Positions 13,233 to 14,319 of a stretch of DNA of 14,319 nt are shown here, in pieces. How positions within the stretch are numbered: position 1 is the stretch's first letter; each line of letters opens with the position of its first letter. The notes under the pieces are model-generated. The model was not told the origin of the DNA and ran no database searches. It saw only the letters and a list, made by a program, of their open reading frames with translations. This DNA comes from Tardiphaga sp. (GTDB lineage Bacteria > Pseudomonadota > Alphaproteobacteria > Rhizobiales > Xanthobacteraceae). A program made the position numbers and the translations under genes. The DNA is taken from NCBI GenBank assembly GCA_028290765.1, contig JAQGJF010000207.1, forward strand, positions 1 to 14,319, given 5' to 3'.

Positions 13233-14319
13233 GTGAGTCGGCAACGGAACGGAGGCTCGAAGGCACCGCGCGGCGTCGGCTTGCGCAAGGTCGCCGAGAT
13301 CGCAGGCGTTTCGACGGCGACCGTGTCGCGGGCGATGAACAATCCAAAACTGGTTTCGCGCGAATTGCAGGAGCGGGTCGCCTCTGTCGTCGAGCGGCTC
13401 GGCTGGGTGCCGGACGGCGCCGCGCGTGCGCTGGCCACGCGGCGTACCGGGGCCATCGGCGCGGTGTTTCCGACGCTCACCCATGGCGACTTTGCCCGCG
13501 CCATCGACGGGCTGCAGCGCGAACTGGCGCGGCTCGGCTACACCCTGCTGCTGGCCTGTTCGGAATATGATTCCGAGCAGGAATTCCAGCAGGTCAGGAA
13601 ATTCGTCGAACGCGGCGTCGATGCGCTGCTGCTGGTCGGTGAAGCGCATCACCCGAACCTGAAGGAATTTCTGGAGCGGAACGGCGTGCCGCTGCTCAAC
13701 ATGTTCGTCTACAACCCGAACAGCCACGGCAGCTCGATCGGTCCCGACAATCACAAGGCGCTCTATCGCCTGACCCGGCATCTGATCGAACTCGGCCATC
13801 GCCGGTTCGGTGTGATCGCGCAGGATTCGACCACCAATGATCGCGCGCGGGCGCGCAACCAGGGCATCCGCGATGCGCTGGCCGAGGAAGCGCTCGGGGT
13901 GCGGCCGGAACATTTCGTCGTTGGCAAATGGACCATTCGCGAAGGCAGGGAATTGTTTCGCCGCATCGTCAGCCACGATCCGAGGCCGACCGCGGTGATC
14001 TGCGGCAACGGCTATCTGGCGGTGGGCGCGATGCTGGAAAGCCAGGCGCTCGGCATTCGCGTCCCCGGCGAGATGTCGATCGTCGGCTATGACGACATCG
14101 AAATCATGACCGAACTGCCGATTTCGATCACCACGGTGCGTGTGCTGAGCGACGAGGTGGGCCGCCGGGCCGGACGCCATATCGCCGCACTGCTGGAAGG
14201 ACGCCAGGAAGCGACCGAATTTGAATGCGATGCCGAGATCGAGGCGCGGGCGTCGTCAGGGCCGGTGCCGGTGTATGCAGGCTTCGTTGGATGGGTTGAG
14301 CTCTTGCGAAACCCATCAA
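13233..14319 (+). CDS. LacI-family transcriptional regulator (3' end outside window)
   Basis: The frame starts at GTG 13233 and is open to the window edge (362 codons). The DNA-binding helix-turn-helix is LRKVAEIAGVSTATVSRAMN (about 17-36). The hinge with ARALATRRT follows, then a periplasmic-binding-protein-like effector domain: TGAIGAVFPTLTHGDFARA, a GVDALLLVG strand, LIELGHRRFGVIA, TAVICGNGYLAVGAM and MSIVGYDDIE. Family members of this kind are near 340 residues and often end shortly after a segment like EIEARASSGPVP, which here is about residue 346. The remaining residues run into a palindromic repeat at the edge, so the C-terminus may be extended. It is divergent from the TctC/MBL operon and probably represses it through the operator at 13144-13157. 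The effector is unknown. Confidence 0.9.
   Translation, partial: MSRQRNGGSKAPRGVGLRKVAEIAGVSTATVSRAMNNPKLVSRELQERVASVVERLGWVPDGAARALATRRTGAIGAVFPTLTHGDFARAIDGLQRELARLGYTLLLACSEYDSEQEFQQVRKFVERGVDALLLVGEAHHPNLKEFLERNGVPLLNMFVYNPNSHGSSIGPDNHKALYRLTRHLIELGHRRFGVIAQDSTTNDRARARNQGIRDALAEEALGVRPEHFVVGKWTIREGRELFRRIVSHDPRPTAVICGNGYLAVGAMLESQALGIRVPGEMSIVGYDDIEIMTELPISITTVRVLSDEVGRRAGRHIAALLEGRQEATEFECDAEIEARASSGPVPVYAGFVGWVELLRNPS
14288..14319. repeat. Short palindromic element resembling a Bradyrhizobium-type intergenic repeat
   Basis: GATGGGTT (14290-14297) and AACCCATC (14310-14317) are perfect 8-bp inverted arms around a 12-base loop containing GAGCTC. The flanking T14288/A14319 could also pair. 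The GATGGGTT...CGAAACCCATC wording resembles short dispersed palindromes that I recall from intergenic DNA of Bradyrhizobium and relatives; this is from memory, not searched. It sits at the 3' end of the LacI-type frame and may continue beyond the window. Confidence 0.5.

Noticed and set aside
13026..14180. A 384-codon open frame on the - strand opposite the LacI-type gene
   Set aside because: It is antisense to a gene with an unmistakable helix-turn-helix and effector domain; its product is His/Arg/Asp-rich shadow sequence.
1..14319. Search for tRNA, rRNA, CRISPR arrays, transposases or phage genes
   Set aside because: None was seen; the window is almost fully occupied by metabolic, transport and regulatory genes, and the only repeats are the short ones listed.

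Overview
The window is 14.3 kb of GC-rich DNA that is coding almost throughout. It is most likely from an alphaproteobacterium of the Bradyrhizobium/Rhodopseudomonas kind. That rests on the dense GC-rich coding, an orphan Bug/TctC-type binding protein, GntR and LacI catabolic regulators, and a short GATGGGTT...AACCCATC palindrome at the right edge that resembles intergenic repeats of that group. The assignment is an inference; there is no rRNA or other phylogenetic marker here.

Region 1 (about 1-9907, all + strand) is a tightly packed run of nine genes. In order they are the C-terminal part of a glutathione S-transferase, an AMP-forming acyl-CoA ligase with a carrier-protein-like tail, a CaiD-like enoyl-CoA hydratase, a GntR/UTRA regulator, a complete NitT/TauT-type ABC importer (binding protein, ATPase, permease), a double-hotdog acyl-CoA thioesterase, and a DUF3604 protein related to PHP metal hydrolases. 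Several junctions overlap (ATGA at 2248, TGATG at 4968 and 5789), and no internal gap exceeds 45 bases. The gene content reads as uptake of a small organic acid or similar compound, CoA activation, hydration of an unsaturated CoA ester and release by a thioesterase, under a local GntR regulator. The substrate cannot be read from the sequence. No dehydrogenase or thiolase is present in the window.

Region 2 (9917-11164, - strand) is a single DUF763 gene, convergent with the operon. A perfect 8-bp hairpin lies across the junction. The gene has its own consensus TATAAT box upstream.

Region 3 (11272-13023, - strand) is a two-gene operon: a Tat-type Bug/TctC binding protein followed by an MBL-fold hydrolase with an intact metal site that looks lactonase-like. 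It diverges from a LacI-family regulator gene (13233 to beyond the right edge, GTG start). The 209-bp divergent spacer holds a near-palindromic TGTAACCGATTACA operator candidate and a short tandem repeat. The regulator frame appears to run on into the palindromic repeat at the edge.

Most notable are the carrier-like tail of the ligase, which has proline where the phosphopantetheine serine should be; the pairing of a DUF3604 protein with a CoA/ABC operon; a helix-hairpin-helix-like motif in the DUF763 protein; and the compact LacI-controlled TctC/MBL module. No mobile element, CRISPR array, tRNA or rRNA was seen.
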